DNA of 64,000 nucleotides from Pontibacter oryzae (GTDB lineage: Bacteria; Bacteroidota; Bacteroidia; Cytophagales; Hymenobacteraceae). The stretch is from assembly GCF_003576375.1 (NCBI RefSeq), contig NZ_QWGE01000004.1, positions 186,001 through 250,000 on the forward strand. The letters are read 5' to 3'. Shown here in pieces: positions 1 through 11,092 of this stretch. Made by a program: the position numbers and the translations under genes. Numbering within the stretch: position 1 is the first letter of the stretch; the number at the start of each line of letters is the position of its first letter. The notes below the pieces were generated by a model. It did no database searches, was not told the origin of the DNA, and saw only the letters and a list, made by a program, of their open reading frames with translations.

Positions 1-1191
1 ATCGATACCAAACTATTCTCTCGCCCAAAGAAAGATAAAAACCTTCGCGCTAAATCTAAGAAAGAGGTTGAAGAGCTTAAGGTTAAATACTCTAAGGAGC
101 TGACTTCTATTAAAAATGTGATGGTTGATAAACTTGTTGAGCTGCTGGAAGGCAAAACTTCGCAAGGTATCCGTCACAAGTTTGGAGATGAGATCCTGAC
201 TAAAGGTGTTAAGTTCTCGAAAAAGAACATTGTTGAGGCGTTATTCCCAGAGAAAAACCCTTACAAAGACGAGAGCAACTATGCCGTGCCAGAAGAGGTG
301 AATATGTTTAAAGACCTTATTCTGGAGAACTGGACAACTGACGAACAGTCTAACAGCATGCTGGTTGAGCTTGTTAAGAACTATAACAAGCGCCGTAACA
401 TCGTTTCTGCCCACTTTAAGCGCGAGCGCTTTACATTAGAGGTCGGAGATGAGTTGCCAGCAGGTATCGTTCAGCTTGCTAAAGTATACATCGCCAAGAA
501 GCGTAAGCTGAAAGTCGGTGACAAGATGGCTGGTCGCCACGGTAACAAAGGTGTTGTAGCCCGTATTGTGCGCGAAGAGGATATGCCATTCTTAGAAGAT
601 GGAACTCCAATGGATATCGTTCTGAACCCACTTGGTGTACCTTCAAGGATGAACATCGGTCAGATCTACGAGACTGTACTTGGATGGGCAGGGCTTAAAT
701 TGGGTAAAACATATGCTACTCCAATTTTCGACGGTGCTACGGAAGAGCAGGTTTCTGCAGAGTTGGCTGAGGCTGGCCTACCACACTTTGGCCGTTCATA
801 CTTGTACGATGGCTTGAGCGGTGATCGTTTTGACCAACCAGTTACAGTAGGTGTGATTTACATGCTGAAGCTGGGTCACTTGGTTGACGATAAGATGCAC
901 GCTCGTTCTATCGGACCATACTCATTGATTACGCAGCAGCCACTGGGTGGTAAAGCACAGTTCGGTGGTCAGCGTTTTGGTGAGATGGAAGTGTGGGCGT
1001 TGGAAGCCTTCGGTGCCTCTAACGTGCTGCAGGAAATTCTTACAGTTAAATCAGATGACGTAATCGGCCGGGCTAAGGCATACGAGTCGATTGTAAAAGG
1101 CGACGTACTGCCGAAACCGAATATACCGGAATCATTCAACGTACTGATTCACGAGTTGAGAGGTTTGGCACTAGAGATTACGTTAGAGTAG
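1..1191 (+). CDS. rpoB: RNA polymerase subunit beta, C-terminal part (gene enters from left edge)
   Basis: The frame is open from base 1 to the TAG at 1189-1191, giving the last 396 residues of the beta subunit; the start lies outside the window. The stretch [15 protein letters not shown] (about bases 511-555) is the conserved segment with lysines that contact the initiating nucleotide and the catalytic centre, followed by [16 protein letters not shown] and the C-terminal clamp part ([20 protein letters not shown]) that packs on beta'. Beta forms the catalytic core of RNA polymerase with RpoC and RpoA. rpoC follows after 102 bases, the usual rpoBC arrangement. The identification is secure. 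Confidence 0.98.
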   Translation: MDTKLFSRPKKDKNLRAKSKKEVEELKVKYSKELTSIKNVMVDKLVELLEGKTSQGIRHKFGDEILTKGVKFSKKNIVEALFPEKNPYKDESNYAVPEEVNMFKDLILENWTTDEQSNSMLVELVKNYNKRRNIVSAHFKRERFTLEVGDELPAGIVQLAKVYIAKKRKLKVGDKMAGRHGNKGVVARIVREEDMPFLEDGTPMDIVLNPLGVPSRMNIGQIYETVLGWAGLKLGKTYATPIFDGATEEQVSAELAEAGLPHFGRSYLYDGLSGDRFDQPVTVGVIYMLKLGHLVDDKMHARSIGPYSLITQQPLGGKAQFGGQRFGEMEVWALEAFGASNVLQEILTVKSDDVIGRAKAYESIVKGDVLPKPNIPESFNVLIHELRGLALEITLE

Positions 1192-1192
1192 A

Positions 1193-1241
1193 AAGTATAA
1201 AGCAAAGCGCTGGGGCAAAAGCCAAAGCGCTTTGCATACTT
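1193..1241 (+). other. rpoB-rpoC intergenic hairpin
   Basis: GCAAAGCGCT (1202-1211) is perfectly inverted as AGCGCTTTGC (1226-1235), with a second inner stem GGC-AAAA-GCC (1214-1223). Outside the main stem AAGTAT (1193-1198) can pair with ATACTT (1236-1241) across a three-base bulge. There is no T run after it, so it is not a classical terminator. A role as an RNA processing or stability element between rpoB and rpoC is inference. Confidence 0.5.
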
Positions 1242-1293
1242 ATACAGGTTAAGCTGTAAGGCATATTCATTGTATCGACATTATTCTAATAAT

Positions 1294-4200
1294 ATGGCAT
1301 TTGCGAAAAACAAAAAGCTAACTCAGGACTTCTCTAAAGTTACGATCAGCTTGGCTTCGCCAGAGTCAATTCTGGAGCGTTCCAACGGAGAGGTAACTAA
1401 GCCTGAGACCATAAACTATAGAACCTATAAGCCTGAGATGGGTGGTCTGTTCTGCGAAAGAATATTCGGACCCGTAAAGGACTGGGAATGCCACTGCGGA
1501 AAGTATAAAAGAATCAGGTACAAGGGCATCATCTGCGACCGTTGCGGCGTAGAGGTGACCGAGAAAAAAGTACGCCGCGAGCGTATGGGCCACATTGAAC
1601 TGGTAGTTCCTGTAGCGCACATCTGGTACTTCAAATCTCTTCCGAACAAAATCGGTTATCTGTTAGGCTTACCTACTAAGAAGCTTGACCAGATTATCTA
1701 CTATGAAAGATATGCAGTAATCCAGCCAGGTATCCTTGCAGAAGACGGTGTGAATACACTAGACTTCCTGACAGAGGATGAGTACCTGGACATGGTTGAC
1801 AAACTGCCTCGTGAGAACCAAATGTTGGATAACAACGATCCTAACAAGTTCATCGCGAAAATGGGTGCTGAGGCTCTTCAGATGTTATTGGAGCGCATCA
1901 ACCTAGACGATCTTTCTTACGAGCTTCGCCATGCGGCAGCTCATGAGACATCACAGCAGCGTAAAGCTGAGGCATTAAAGCGCCTGCGTGTAGTTGAAGC
2001 ATTCCGTGATGCAACAACTCGTATCGAGAACAGACCTGAGTGGATGGTTATCCGTATGGTGCCTGTTATTCCACCAGAGCTTCGTCCGCTTGTTCCGTTG
2101 GATGGCGGGCGTTTCGCTACCTCTGACTTGAATGACCTGTACAGACGTGTTATTATCCGTAACAACCGTCTGAAGCGCCTGATCGAGATCAAGGCTCCTG
2201 AAGTAATTCTTCGTAACGAGAAGCGTATGCTACAGGAAGCGGTAGACTCATTGTTCGACAACTCACGTAAGGTGAACGCTGTTCGTGCTGAGGGTAACCG
2301 TGCGCTGAAGTCGCTTTCTGATATGCTGAAAGGTAAGCAAGGACGTTTCCGTCAGAACTTGCTTGGTAAGCGTGTTGACTATTCTGGTCGTTCGGTAATT
2401 GTGGTTGGTCCTGAACTGAAGCTGCATGAGTGCGGCCTGCCTAAGAACATGGCAGCCGAGCTTTTCAAGCCGTTCATCATCCGCAAGCTGATTGAAAGAG
2501 GCATCGTTAAAACGGTAAAGTCTGCTAAGAAGATTGTAGATCGTAAAGACCCTGTAGTTTGGGATATCTTGGAGAATGTGCTGAAAGGCCATCCAGTACT
2601 CCTTAACCGTGCTCCTACGCTTCACAGGCTTGGTATACAAGCCTTCCAGCCTAAACTGATCGAAGGAAAAGCGATTCAGCTACACCCGCTAGTATGTACG
2701 GCATTCAACGCCGACTTTGACGGTGACCAGATGGCAGTGCACGTTCCATTAGGACCTGCTGCTGTACTGGAAGCCTCTATGCTGATGCTTGCCTCGCACA
2801 ATATCCTTAACCCTGCTAATGGTGCTCCTATAGCAGTACCTTCTCAGGACATGGTACTTGGTCTATACTATGTATCGAAAGGAAAGCGTAGCACAGAGAA
2901 TGAGAAAATTGAAGGCGAAGGTATGAGCTTCTACTCTGCGGAGGAAGTCGTTATCGCCATCAACGAAAAACAAATATCAAAGCATGCTTACATTAAGGTA
3001 AGAACGAAGATTAAAAACGAGCAAGGCGAACTTGAGACTAAGTTGATCGAAACAGTAGCCGGCCGTGTGATCTTTAACCAGTTTGTACCTGAAGAAGTAG
3101 GTTATATCGATGAGCTGTTGACGAAGAAAAAACTTCAGCAGATCATTTCAAGAGTATTTAAGGAAACTGGTATGGCTCGTACAGCTCAGTTCCTTGATGA
3201 TATCAAAACTCTAGGATTCCAGTCGGCTTATAAAGGCGGTCTATCAATGGGTCTGGGGGATATTAATATTCCAGCGGAGAAGGAAGTACTAGTTGAGCAG
3301 GCTAAAAAAGATGTAGATGCTGTATGGCAAAACTACTCAATGGGTCTGATCACTGATAACGAGCGTTACAACCAGGTAATTGATATCTGGACACGTATCA
3401 ACAACCAGATTACTGAAACGTTGATGCGCCGTCTGGAGAATGAAGACCAAGGCTTTAACTCAATCTTCATGATGATGCACTCGGGGGCCCGTGGTTCGAG
3501 AGAGCAGATTCGTCAGTTAGGCGGTATGCGAGGTCTGATGGCTAAACCACAGAAATCATTACAAGGCTCAGTTGGAGAAATCATTGAGAACCCAATCCTT
3601 TCAAACTTTAAGGAAGGTCTGGATGTAATCGAATACTTCATCTCAACACACGGTGCGCGTAAGGGTCTTGCCGATACAGCCCTTAAGACTGCAGATGCTG
3701 GTTACCTAACTCGCCGTCTGGTAGACGTTTCTCAGGACGTAATTGTGAACGAGGAAGACTGCGGAACCCTGCGTGGATTGGATGTAAGCGCCCTGAAGGA
3801 CAATGAGGATATCGTAGAGTCTTTATCAGAGCGTATCTTGGGCCGCGTGGCTGTTCACGATGTATTTGATCCAATTTCAAATGAAATTATCGTAGAGTCG
3901 GGTGTTGAAATCACAGAGGAGGTTGCAAGAGCAATTGAAAATACTGCAATTGAGTCTGTTGAAATCCGCTCAGTACTAACATGTGAGTCTAAACGAGGAA
4001 TTTGCGGTAAGTGCTATGGCCGTAACCTTGCAACTGGCTTCATGGTGCAAAAAGGAGAGGCTGTTGGTGTAATCGCTGCGCAGTCAATTGGTGAGCCGGG
4101 TACTCAGCTTACTCTACGTACATTCCACGTGGGTGGTACGGCATCTAACATTGCAGTAGAGGCGACTATACTAGCCAAGTTTGGTGGTAAAATTGAGTTT

Positions 4201-5610
4201 GAAGATGTTCGCTCGTTAGATACAGTTAACAACGAAGGTGAGCCGGTAAAAGTGGTGATGGGGCGTTCAGGCGAGGTTAAGATCGTCGACCCGGCCACAG
4301 GTAAACTGCTGATCAGCAATCACGTGCCTTACGGCTCGTTCCTACATGTAAATGAAGGGCAAGTTGTTGAGAAAGGTGCTCAGCTATGTAACTGGGATCC
4401 GTACAACGCGGTTATACTTTCAGAATTCGATGGCGAGATTTCATATGAATCCATTATCGAAGGTATCACCTATCGTGAGGAGTCAGATGAGCAGACAGGT
4501 TACCGAGAGAAAGTTATTATCGATACTAAAGATAAAACTCAAAACCCTGCCATAATAGTTAACCCGAAAAACGGGGAGTCAAAAGGCTACAACATTCCAG
4601 TAGGTGCCCACTTGACAGTGGAGAACGGTGAGAAGATTAAAGCGGGGCAGATCCTAGTTAAGATTCCACGTGCCATTGGTAAAACCCGAGATATTACAGG
4701 TGGTCTGCCACGAGTAACAGAGTTATTTGAGGCTCGTAACCCGTCTAACCCTGCTGTAGTTTCGGAGATTGACGGTGTAGTAACTTATGGTAATGTGAAG
4801 CGTGGTAACCGAGAGATCTTCATTGAGTCTAAGGACGGAGTGAAGAAAAAATATATGGTTCCACTTTCTAAGCACATCCTGGTTCAGGATAACGACTTTA
4901 TCCGTGCCGGCATGCCGCTATCTGACGGAGCAATAACTCCAACGGATATCCTAAACATTCAGGGACCAGGTGCAGTGCAAGAATATCTGGTAAATGAAAT
5001 TCAGGAAGTATACCGTTTGCAGGGTGTAAAGATTAACGATAAGCACATCGAGGTAGTTGTACGCCAAATGATGCAGAAAGTGGTTGTAGTGGATGCCGGT
5101 GATACAAGCTTCTTGGAGAACCAGACAGTTGACAAGATCACATTCATGGAAGAAAATGATCATATCATCGATATGAAAGTTGTAGAAGATGCAGGTGATT
5201 CAGCTACACTGAAGCCAGGACAGATTGTTACGCCACGTCGTCTACGTGATGAAAACTCTAGCCTGAAGCGTCGTGACCTGAAGTTGGTAACTGTTAGAGA
5301 TGCACAACCAGCTGTTTCTCGACCAACCTTACAAGGTATCACTCAAGCCTCATTGGGCACACAAAGCTTCATCTCTGCTGCGTCATTCCAGGAAACTACT
5401 AAGGTTCTGAGCGAAGCCGCAATTAGAGGTAAGGCTGATGAGCTACTTGGATTGAAAGAAAACGTAATTGTAGGTCATCTGATCCCTGCAGGTACGGGTC
5501 TGAGAGAATATCAGAACCTGATTGTAGGAAGCCAGGATGAGTATGATGCTTTGGTAGAGTCTAAGAAAACTACTTCAAAATCGAAGCAACAGGAACTGCA
5601 AAGTAAATAA
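1294..5610 (+). CDS. rpoC: RNA polymerase subunit beta'
   Basis: 1438 residues. The ATG at 1294 (MAFAKNKKL) is preferred over an in-frame TTG at 1270, because the protein start then matches the usual Bacteroidota form. The N-terminal zinc ribbon has cysteines near residues 66, 68, 81 and 84. [12 protein letters not shown] near residues 472-483 carries the three aspartates that hold the catalytic magnesium. A second zinc site ([15 protein letters not shown]) starts near residue 897, and the trigger-loop and bridge-helix region follows conserved order. The subunit forms the active-site cleft with RpoB. It follows rpoB and is trailed by a DUF3467 gene 8 bases downstream, probably in the same transcript. 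Confidence 0.98.
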   Translation: MAFAKNKKLTQDFSKVTISLASPESILERSNGEVTKPETINYRTYKPEMGGLFCERIFGPVKDWECHCGKYKRIRYKGIICDRCGVEVTEKKVRRERMGHIELVVPVAHIWYFKSLPNKIGYLLGLPTKKLDQIIYYERYAVIQPGILAEDGVNTLDFLTEDEYLDMVDKLPRENQMLDNNDPNKFIAKMGAEALQMLLERINLDDLSYELRHAAAHETSQQRKAEALKRLRVVEAFRDATTRIENRPEWMVIRMVPVIPPELRPLVPLDGGRFATSDLNDLYRRVIIRNNRLKRLIEIKAPEVILRNEKRMLQEAVDSLFDNSRKVNAVRAEGNRALKSLSDMLKGKQGRFRQNLLGKRVDYSGRSVIVVGPELKLHECGLPKNMAAELFKPFIIRKLIERGIVKTVKSAKKIVDRKDPVVWDILENVLKGHPVLLNRAPTLHRLGIQAFQPKLIEGKAIQLHPLVCTAFNADFDGDQMAVHVPLGPAAVLEASMLMLASHNILNPANGAPIAVPSQDMVLGLYYVSKGKRSTENEKIEGEGMSFYSAEEVVIAINEKQISKHAYIKVRTKIKNEQGELETKLIETVAGRVIFNQFVPEEVGYIDELLTKKKLQQIISRVFKETGMARTAQFLDDIKTLGFQSAYKGGLSMGLGDINIPAEKEVLVEQAKKDVDAVWQNYSMGLITDNERYNQVIDIWTRINNQITETLMRRLENEDQGFNSIFMMMHSGARGSREQIRQLGGMRGLMAKPQKSLQGSVGEIIENPILSNFKEGLDVIEYFISTHGARKGLADTALKTADAGYLTRRLVDVSQDVIVNEEDCGTLRGLDVSALKDNEDIVESLSERILGRVAVHDVFDPISNEIIVESGVEITEEVARAIENTAIESVEIRSVLTCESKRGICGKCYGRNLATGFMVQKGEAVGVIAAQSIGEPGTQLTLRTFHVGGTASNIAVEATILAKFGGKIEFEDVRSLDTVNNEGEPVKVVMGRSGEVKIVDPATGKLLISNHVPYGSFLHVNEGQVVEKGAQLCNWDPYNAVILSEFDGEISYESIIEGITYREESDEQTGYREKVIIDTKDKTQNPAIIVNPKNGESKGYNIPVGAHLTVENGEKIKAGQILVKIPRAIGKTRDITGGLPRVTELFEARNPSNPAVVSEIDGVVTYGNVKRGNREIFIESKDGVKKKYMVPLSKHILVQDNDFIRAGMPLSDGAITPTDILNIQGPGAVQEYLVNEIQEVYRLQGVKINDKHIEVVVRQMMQKVVVVDAGDTSFLENQTVDKITFMEENDHIIDMKVVEDAGDSATLKPGQIVTPRRLRDENSSLKRRDLKLVTVRDAQPAVSRPTLQGITQASLGTQSFISAASFQETTKVLSEAAIRGKADELLGLKENVIVGHLIPAGTGLREYQNLIVGSQDEYDALVESKKTTSKSKQQELQSK

Positions 5611-5618
5611 GTATAAGA

Positions 5619-5936
5619 ATGGCTGAAGACCTGCAAAAACAGAATCAGATTAACATTGAGCTGTCAGAGGAGATTGCGGAAGGAGAGTATGCAAACCTTG
5701 CGATGATTGCCCACTCAAGCAGCGAATTTGTGATTGATTTTATCAAATTAATGCCAGGACTGCCAAAAGCTAAAGTGAAGTCAAGAATCGTTATCACACC
5801 AGAGCATGCCAAAAGACTTTTGGCTGCTCTGGCAGATAACGTTAAGAAGTATGAAGCAAGCTTTGGCGAAATTAAGCACACGCAAGAGGCTCCTTCTTTC
5901 CCGATGAACTTCGGAGGAACTATGGGAGAGGCCTAA
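5619..5936 (+). CDS. DUF3467 family protein
   Basis: A 105-residue acidic protein resembling the DUF3467 family, which in Bacteroidota often sits directly after rpoC. The recognisable core is the segment NLAMIAHSSSEFVIDFIKLM followed by VKSRIVITPEHAKRLLAAL. The family has no established biochemical role; homologues are small cytosolic proteins. It begins 8 bases after rpoC and probably shares its transcript, which suggests, but does not show, a link to transcription. A promoter for rpsL lies just beyond it, so it seems to be the last gene of the rpo unit. Confidence 0.85.
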   Translation: MAEDLQKQNQINIELSEEIAEGEYANLAMIAHSSSEFVIDFIKLMPGLPKAKVKSRIVITPEHAKRLLAALADNVKKYEASFGEIKHTQEAPSFPMNFGGTMGEA

Positions 5937-5962
5937 GGTGCAGAGAATTAATGAATTAAAAT

Positions 5963-5994
5963 TTTGAAATTGCAAAGCGATTTTTATACCTTTG
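5963..5994 (+). promoter_or_regulatory. Bacteroidota-type promoter for rpsL-rpsG-fusA
   Basis: TTTG (5963-5966), a 20-base spacer, and TACCTTTG (5987-5994) match the Bacteroidota housekeeping promoter TTTG-N(about 20)-TAnnTTTG. Transcription would start near base 6000, about 40 bases before rpsL. Confidence 0.7.
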
Positions 5995-6040
5995 CAGACC
6001 AAAATTTAAAGTGAAAAGATCTTTAATTAACAGCTAGTAA

Positions 6041-6454
6041 ATGCCTACTATACAGCAATTAGTAAGAAAAGGTAGAGAAAAGTTGACATTTAAGTCAAAG
6101 TCTCCTGCCTTAGATTCATGCCCACAGCGCCGTGGTGTATGTACTAGAGTATATACAACCACGCCTAAGAAGCCAAACTCTGCAATGCGTAAAGTTGCAA
6201 GGGTAAGACTTACAAACGGTAAGGAAGTTAACGCTTACATCCCAGGTGAAGGCCACAACCTTCAGGAGCACTCTATTGTGCTTATCAGAGGAGGTAGAGT
6301 AAAAGACCTTCCAGGAGTACGTTACCACATTGTACGTGGAGCTCTTGATACTGCCGGTGTAAATGGTCGTCTTCAGTCACGTTCTAAGTATGGTGCTAAG
6401 AGACCAAAACCAGGACAGGCTCCAGCTGCTGCAGGCAAAGGTAAAAAGAAATAA
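6041..6454 (+). CDS. rpsL: 30S ribosomal protein S12
   Basis: 137 residues, slightly longer than the 124 of E. coli because of an Ala/Lys/Pro-rich tail. The decoding-site loop [12 protein letters not shown] contains lysine 43 and the second loop [13 protein letters not shown] contains lysine 88. These are the two positions most often changed in streptomycin-resistant mutants, and both are wild type here. The protein lines the 30S decoding centre and influences accuracy. It is the first gene of the str operon, with its own promoter 47 bases upstream and rpsG 20 bases downstream. Confidence 0.98.
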   Translation: MPTIQQLVRKGREKLTFKSKSPALDSCPQRRGVCTRVYTTTPKKPNSAMRKVARVRLTNGKEVNAYIPGEGHNLQEHSIVLIRGGRVKDLPGVRYHIVRGALDTAGVNGRLQSRSKYGAKRPKPGQAPAAAGKGKKK

Positions 6455-6474
6455 TCCCCTAGAGTTTTAATACA

Positions 6475-6942
6475 ATGAGAAAAGCAAAGCCTAAAAGTAG
6501 AATACTCCTTCCTGATCCAAAATACAAAGAGACATTGGTAACTCGTTTCGTAAACTATCTAATGGAAGATGGTAAGAAAAGTGTTGCCTATGGAATCTTC
6601 TATGATGCTGTAGATCTAGTAGAGCAAAGAACCAAAGAAAACGGTCTCGAGACTTGGAAGAAGGCATTGAACAACATCATGCCAAGCGTCGAAGTAAAGA
6701 GCCGCAGGGTTGGGGGTGCTACTTTCCAAGTGCCGACTGAGGTCCGTCCGGATCGCAGAGTATCTCTTGGTATCAAATGGATGATATCATACTCTCGCAA
6801 AAGAGGTGAGAAGACAATGAAAGATAGATTAGCAGGTGAAATTATTGCAGCTGCTAAAGGTGAAGGTGCAGCCGTTAAGAAAAAGGACGATACGCACAGA
6901 ATGGCAGAAGCGAACAAAGCATTCTCTCACTTTAGATTCTAA
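6475..6942 (+). CDS. rpsG: 30S ribosomal protein S7
   Basis: 155 residues, the standard bacterial length. Typical S7 features are the [18 protein letters not shown] segment (near residue 77), which binds the 3' major domain of 16S rRNA, and the helical C-terminal half. The protein nucleates assembly of the 30S head and lies at the E site. It sits between rpsL and fusA (3 bases before fusA), as in the str operon of most bacteria. In E. coli S7 represses its own operon; no matching mRNA structure was looked for here. Confidence 0.98.
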   Translation: MRKAKPKSRILLPDPKYKETLVTRFVNYLMEDGKKSVAYGIFYDAVDLVEQRTKENGLETWKKALNNIMPSVEVKSRRVGGATFQVPTEVRPDRRVSLGIKWMISYSRKRGEKTMKDRLAGEIIAAAKGEGAAVKKKDDTHRMAEANKAFSHFRF

Positions 6943-6945
6943 ATT

Positions 6946-9051
6946 ATGAATAATCGCGATCTAAAATACACAAGAAATATTGGTATTGCAGCGCACATTG
7001 ATGCTGGTAAGACAACTACCACTGAACGTATCCTTTACTATGCTGGTGTAAGCCACAAAATTGGTGAGGTACACGATGGTGCTGCTACCATGGACTGGAT
7101 GGAGCAGGAGCAAGAGCGTGGTATTACCATTACTTCTGCTGCAACAACTGTAAGCTGGCCATATAGAGGTGATAACTATCACCTGAACATTATTGATACT
7201 CCGGGTCACGTTGACTTTACTGTAGAGGTAAACAGATCTTTGCGTGTACTGGATGGTCTTGTATTTTTATTCTCAGCTGTAGATGGTGTAGAGCCTCAGT
7301 CTGAGACTAACTGGCGCCTTGCTGATAACTATAAAGTTGCTCGTATCGGTTTCGTAAACAAAATGGACCGTTCAGGCGCTGATTTCCTTGCTGTATGTAA
7401 GCAAGTTAAGGAAATGTTAGGAAGCAATGCTGTTGCTCTTCAGTTACCAATTGGGTCAGAAGACAACTTCAGAGGCGTTGTTGACTTGGTAAACAACCGT
7501 GGAATTATCTGGAATGAAGATGATAAAGGTATGACCTTTACTGAAGTTCCAATTCCAGACGATATGGTTGAAGAAGCTGAAGAATACAGAGAAAAACTTC
7601 TGGAAGCTGTAGCGGAGTATGATGAGACTCTGATGGAGAAATACTTCGAAGATCCGGAGTCAATTTCTGAAGCAGAAATTATTGCGGCACTTCGTGCTGC
7701 AACAATCGATATGGCTATCGTGCCAATGCTTTGTGGTTCTTCTTTCAAGAACAAGGGCGTTCAGACGATGCTTGACTACGTGATGGCACTTTGCCCATCC
7801 CCGCTAGATAAAGAAAGCATTAAAGGTACAAACCCAGATACAGGCGCTGAGATCTCTCGCAAGCCAAGTGTAGATGAGCCGTTTGCAGGTCTTGCGTTTA
7901 AAATCGCGACTGACCCTTATGTAGGTCGTCTTTGCTTCGTAAGAGCTTACTCAGGCGTTTTAGAGTCTGGATCTTACGTGTTTAACACTCGCTCTAACAA
8001 CAAAGAGCGTATTTCACGTATCTTCCAGATGCACGCTAACAAGCAGAACCAGATTGAAAGACTTGGAGCTGGAGATATTGGCGCTGTTGTAGGCTTTAAA
8101 GACATCAAAACAGGAGATACATTGTGCGACCAGAATGCGAAAATCATTCTTGAGTCAATGGAATTCCCTGAGCCTGTAATCGGGTATGCTATTGAGCCTA
8201 AGTCTCAAGCTGATTCTGATAAAATGGGTATGGCAATCGCCAAACTTATCGAAGAAGACCCTACGCTTCAGGTTAATACTGATGAAGAGACAGGTCAAAC
8301 TATCCTTCGTGGTATGGGTGAACTTCACCTGGAGATCATCATCGACCGCATGAAGCGTGAGTTTAAGGTTGAACTGAACCAAGGTGCGCCTCAGGTAGCT
8401 TACAAAGAGACAATCACTAAGAGCATTGAGCACCGTGAGGTATTCAAGAAGCAGTCAGGTGGTCGTGGTAAGTTTGCCGATATCGTGTTCGAAATGGGAC
8501 CGCGTGAAGACGGCAAGCAAGGTCTAGAGTTCGTAAATGGAATTGTTGGTGGTGTGATTCCAAAAGAATTCATCCCTGCAGTTCAAAAAGGATTCGAAGA
8601 GGCAATGAAGAATGGTATTCTTGCAGGCTTCCCTATCGACTCTATGAAAGTACGTCTATTCCATGGTTCATTCCACGATGTAGACTCCGACTCATTGTCA
8701 TTTGAACTTGCTGCACGTCAGGGATTCAAAGAAGCTGGTAAGCAATGTGCACCAAAACTTCTAGAGCCTATTATGGCAGTAGATGTTGTTACTCCAGATG
8801 AATATACTGGTCCGGTAACAGGTGACTTGAACAGAAGAAGAGGTATCATGAAAGGAATGGATACTAAAGGTACTGCTACAGTGGTTAAAGCTGATGTTCC
8901 ACTTTCAGAACTGTTTGGTTACGTTACAGATTTACGTACAATCACTTCTGGTAGAGCTACTGCTTCACTAACATTTGCTCACTATGAGCAGGTGCCGCAA
9001 AACTTGGCAGATGCGATCATTGCTAAAATCAAAGGAACAGCAGCTAAATAG
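6946..9051 (+). CDS. fusA: Elongation factor G
   Basis: 701 residues, full length. The GTPase domain opens with [12 protein letters not shown] (P-loop, residues about 16-27), then DTPGHVDF (G3) and NKMD (G4), followed by the translation-factor domain II and the C-terminal domains III-V that mimic tRNA. EF-G drives translocation and, with RRF, ribosome recycling. It is third in the str operon. tuf does not follow it; rpsJ comes next after 9 bases, an arrangement also seen in other Bacteroidota where tuf lies elsewhere. Confidence 0.98.
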   Translation: MNNRDLKYTRNIGIAAHIDAGKTTTTERILYYAGVSHKIGEVHDGAATMDWMEQEQERGITITSAATTVSWPYRGDNYHLNIIDTPGHVDFTVEVNRSLRVLDGLVFLFSAVDGVEPQSETNWRLADNYKVARIGFVNKMDRSGADFLAVCKQVKEMLGSNAVALQLPIGSEDNFRGVVDLVNNRGIIWNEDDKGMTFTEVPIPDDMVEEAEEYREKLLEAVAEYDETLMEKYFEDPESISEAEIIAALRAATIDMAIVPMLCGSSFKNKGVQTMLDYVMALCPSPLDKESIKGTNPDTGAEISRKPSVDEPFAGLAFKIATDPYVGRLCFVRAYSGVLESGSYVFNTRSNNKERISRIFQMHANKQNQIERLGAGDIGAVVGFKDIKTGDTLCDQNAKIILESMEFPEPVIGYAIEPKSQADSDKMGMAIAKLIEEDPTLQVNTDEETGQTILRGMGELHLEIIIDRMKREFKVELNQGAPQVAYKETITKSIEHREVFKKQSGGRGKFADIVFEMGPREDGKQGLEFVNGIVGGVIPKEFIPAVQKGFEEAMKNGILAGFPIDSMKVRLFHGSFHDVDSDSLSFELAARQGFKEAGKQCAPKLLEPIMAVDVVTPDEYTGPVTGDLNRRRGIMKGMDTKGTATVVKADVPLSELFGYVTDLRTITSGRATASLTFAHYEQVPQNLADAIIAKIKGTAAK

Positions 9052-9060
9052 TAGTATAAG

Positions 9061-9366
9061 ATGAATCAAAAAATTAGAATAAAACTTAAGTCTTACGATC
9101 ACAATCTGGTAGATAAGTCATCAGAAAAAATTGTGAAAGCTGTTAAAGCTACTGGTGCTATCGTAAGCGGTCCAATTCCTCTTCCAACTGAAAAGGATAA
9201 ATTTACAGTGCTTCGTTCTCCTCACGTAAACAAGAAGTCTCGTGAGCAGTTTCAGCTTTGCACTTACAAAAGATTAGTAGATATTTATTCTACTAGCTCT
9301 AAAACAGTAGATGCATTAATGAAGCTTGAATTGCCAAGTGGAGTTGATGTAGAAATCAAAGTTTGA
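9061..9366 (+). CDS. rpsJ: 30S ribosomal protein S10
   Basis: 101 residues, standard length, with the conserved [13 protein letters not shown] start and the loop region [14 protein letters not shown] that reaches into the 30S head. S10 is also the NusE partner in antitermination complexes. It is transcribed with fusA (9 bases upstream) and is separated from the rest of the S10 operon by a terminator and a new promoter. That split is the notable point, since in E. coli rpsJ heads the S10 operon. Confidence 0.98.
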   Translation: MNQKIRIKLKSYDHNLVDKSSEKIVKAVKATGAIVSGPIPLPTEKDKFTVLRSPHVNKKSREQFQLCTYKRLVDIYSTSSKTVDALMKLELPSGVDVEIKV

Positions 9367-9382
9367 TAACTACGATATTACT

Positions 9383-9419
9383 AAAAAAAAGAGGAGGGTG
9401 AAAGCCTTCCTCTTTTTTT
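9383..9419 (+). terminator. Rho-independent terminator after rpsJ
   Basis: An eight-pair stem (9391-9398 with 9405-9412, one G-U pair), a six-base loop, an upstream A run and a T7 tail. Confidence 0.85.
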
Positions 9420-9452
9420 GTACCTGCTTGACAATAAATATTTTAGAGAAAG

Positions 9453-9485
9453 TTTGAATAGATAGCTAAATATTTATTAACTTTG
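9453..9485 (+). promoter_or_regulatory. Promoter of the S10-spc-alpha ribosomal cluster
   Basis: TTTG (9453-9456), a 21-base spacer and TAACTTTG (9478-9485) match the phylum consensus. The predicted transcript start near 9492 leaves a leader of about 55 bases before rplC, which could hold an autoregulatory element. Confidence 0.7.
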
Positions 9486-9546
9486 CACTCCCTTAGCGAA
9501 AATAGGGGACAATAAATTATTGTATCCATCTCTAAACAAAAGTTGA

Positions 9547-10164
9547 ATGCCTGGAATTATCGGTAAAAAAATCGGAATGACAAGCCTCTTCACAGCAGAT
9601 GGTAAATACACACCAGTTACGCTAATCCAAGCGGGCCCATGTGTAGTTACTCAGGTGAAGACGGTAGAGAATGATGGCTATTCTGCAGTGCAGATTGGCT
9701 ATGGTGACAAGAAGCTCAAAAGAGTAACAAAGGCGGAAGCTGGTCACTACGAGAAAGCTAAAACTGCCCCAAAGAAAAAGGTAGCAGAGTTTGATGTTGA
9801 AGGAGTTTCTTACAACTTAGGCGACACTGTAGATGCTAACCTATTTATTGAAGGTGAATTTGTGGATGTTGTAGGTACCTCAAAAGGTAAAGGTTTCCAA
9901 GGCGTTGTAAAGCGTCATAACTTTGCTGGTGTTGGTGGCCAAACTCACGGTCAACACAACAGAGCGAGGCACCCAGGTTCAATTGGAGCTTGTTCTTGGC
10001 CTTCAAGAGTATTTAAGGGTATGCGTATGGCAGGAAGAATGGGTGGTAATAGAGTTAAGGTTCAAAACTTGACAGTTCTACGCATTATCGCTGAAAGAAA
10101 CCTGATTGTAGTTAGTGGCTCTGTTCCTGGTGCCAAAAATTCTTACGTGTTAATTGAGAAATAA
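9547..10164 (+). CDS. rplC: 50S ribosomal protein L3
   Basis: 205 residues, standard length. It starts [15 protein letters not shown] and contains the conserved loop [14 protein letters not shown] followed by [13 protein letters not shown], which approaches the peptidyl transferase centre of 23S rRNA. L3 starts assembly of the large subunit. It is the first gene after the 9,453 promoter, because rpsJ is in the preceding transcript. rplD starts one base after its stop codon, so translation of the two is probably coupled. Confidence 0.98.
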   Translation: MPGIIGKKIGMTSLFTADGKYTPVTLIQAGPCVVTQVKTVENDGYSAVQIGYGDKKLKRVTKAEAGHYEKAKTAPKKKVAEFDVEGVSYNLGDTVDANLFIEGEFVDVVGTSKGKGFQGVVKRHNFAGVGGQTHGQHNRARHPGSIGACSWPSRVFKGMRMAGRMGGNRVKVQNLTVLRIIAERNLIVVSGSVPGAKNSYVLIEK

Positions 10165-10165
10165 G

Positions 10166-10795
10166 ATGGAGCTTTCTGTATTAAATATTAAAGGTGAAGA
10201 TACAGGCAGAAAGGTTACTCTTTCTGATGCTGTTTTTGGACTTGAGCCAAATGAGCATGCAATGTATCTTGACGTAAAGCAGTACTTGGCAAATCAAAGA
10301 CAAGGTACTCATAAGTCGAAAGAACGTAACGAGGTTGCGGGCTCTACAAAAAAGATTAAGAAGCAAAAAGGCACAGGTGGGGCAAGAGCAGGTAGCTTAA
10401 AATCTCCAGTTTTCATTGGTGGAGGTCGTGTATTCGGTCCTAAGCCTAGAAACTATAGCTTTAAGCTGAATAAAAAGCTAAAACGCGTTGCTCGCTTATC
10501 TGCTTTATCTCTTCTAGCTCGTGATAACCGTGTTGCATTAGTTGAGTCTTTCACTATGGAGGCTCCAAAAGCTAAAGAATTCAGAGGAATACTTAATAAT
10601 CTGGATTCAAAAGGCAAGACGCTTATAGTTTTGCCAGCTGTAGATAAGAACATCATCTTATCCGGTAGAAATCTTACGAAAGTAAAGGTGTCAACTGTGA
10701 ATGATGTGAACACTTATGACCTACTCAATACTGAGAAGTTACTTCTTGTTGAGCAGTCAGTTAATGAATTAGAAAACCTCTTTAGCGCAAAATAA
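10166..10795 (+). CDS. rplD: 50S ribosomal protein L4
   Basis: 209 residues. The ATG at 10166 (MELSVLN) is chosen, one base after the rplC stop; an in-frame codon 12 bases earlier lies inside rplC and is unlikely. The long basic loop KKIKKQKGTGGARAGSLKSP extends into the peptide exit tunnel near the macrolide site and looks intact. L4 is an early assembly protein and in E. coli represses the S10 operon. The stop overlaps the rplW start by one base (TAATG). Confidence 0.97.
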   Translation: MELSVLNIKGEDTGRKVTLSDAVFGLEPNEHAMYLDVKQYLANQRQGTHKSKERNEVAGSTKKIKKQKGTGGARAGSLKSPVFIGGGRVFGPKPRNYSFKLNKKLKRVARLSALSLLARDNRVALVESFTMEAPKAKEFRGILNNLDSKGKTLIVLPAVDKNIILSGRNLTKVKVSTVNDVNTYDLLNTEKLLLVEQSVNELENLFSAK

Positions 10796-11082
10796 TGAAC
10801 GTTCTGAAAAGACCAATTATTACAGAGAAATACGCTGCCTTGAACGAGGTTGGTAAGTATGCTTTTGAGGTAGAGAAAAATGCCAATAAAGTTGAGATCA
10901 AGAAGGCAGTTGAGAAAATGTATGGCGTAACAGTTGATAAAATCTCAACAATGCGCTCATTAGGCAAGAAAAAGACCAAGTATACTAAGTCTGGAGCTGT
11001 GACTGGCCGTACTTCTCTCATCAAAAAGGCAATTGTTACCCTAAAAGAGGGTGAAGTAATAGACTTTTACAGCGGCATATAA
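10795..11082 (+). CDS. rplW: 50S ribosomal protein L23
   Basis: 95 residues. The start MNVLKRPIITEKYAAL and the segment VRSL/MRSLGKKKTKYTKSG are typical of L23, which lies at the tunnel exit and is the docking site for trigger factor and SRP. It overlaps rplD by one base and precedes rplB by 10 bases, the conserved S10 order. Confidence 0.97.
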   Translation: MNVLKRPIITEKYAALNEVGKYAFEVEKNANKVEIKKAVEKMYGVTVDKISTMRSLGKKKTKYTKSGAVTGRTSLIKKAIVTLKEGEVIDFYSGI

Positions 11083-11092
11083 TTAAGTTAAA

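Noticed and set aside
9486..9546. Possible L4-type autoregulatory leader before rplC
   Set aside because: The leader is about 55 bases long and shows no stem similar to the E. coli S10 leader, so it is not listed.
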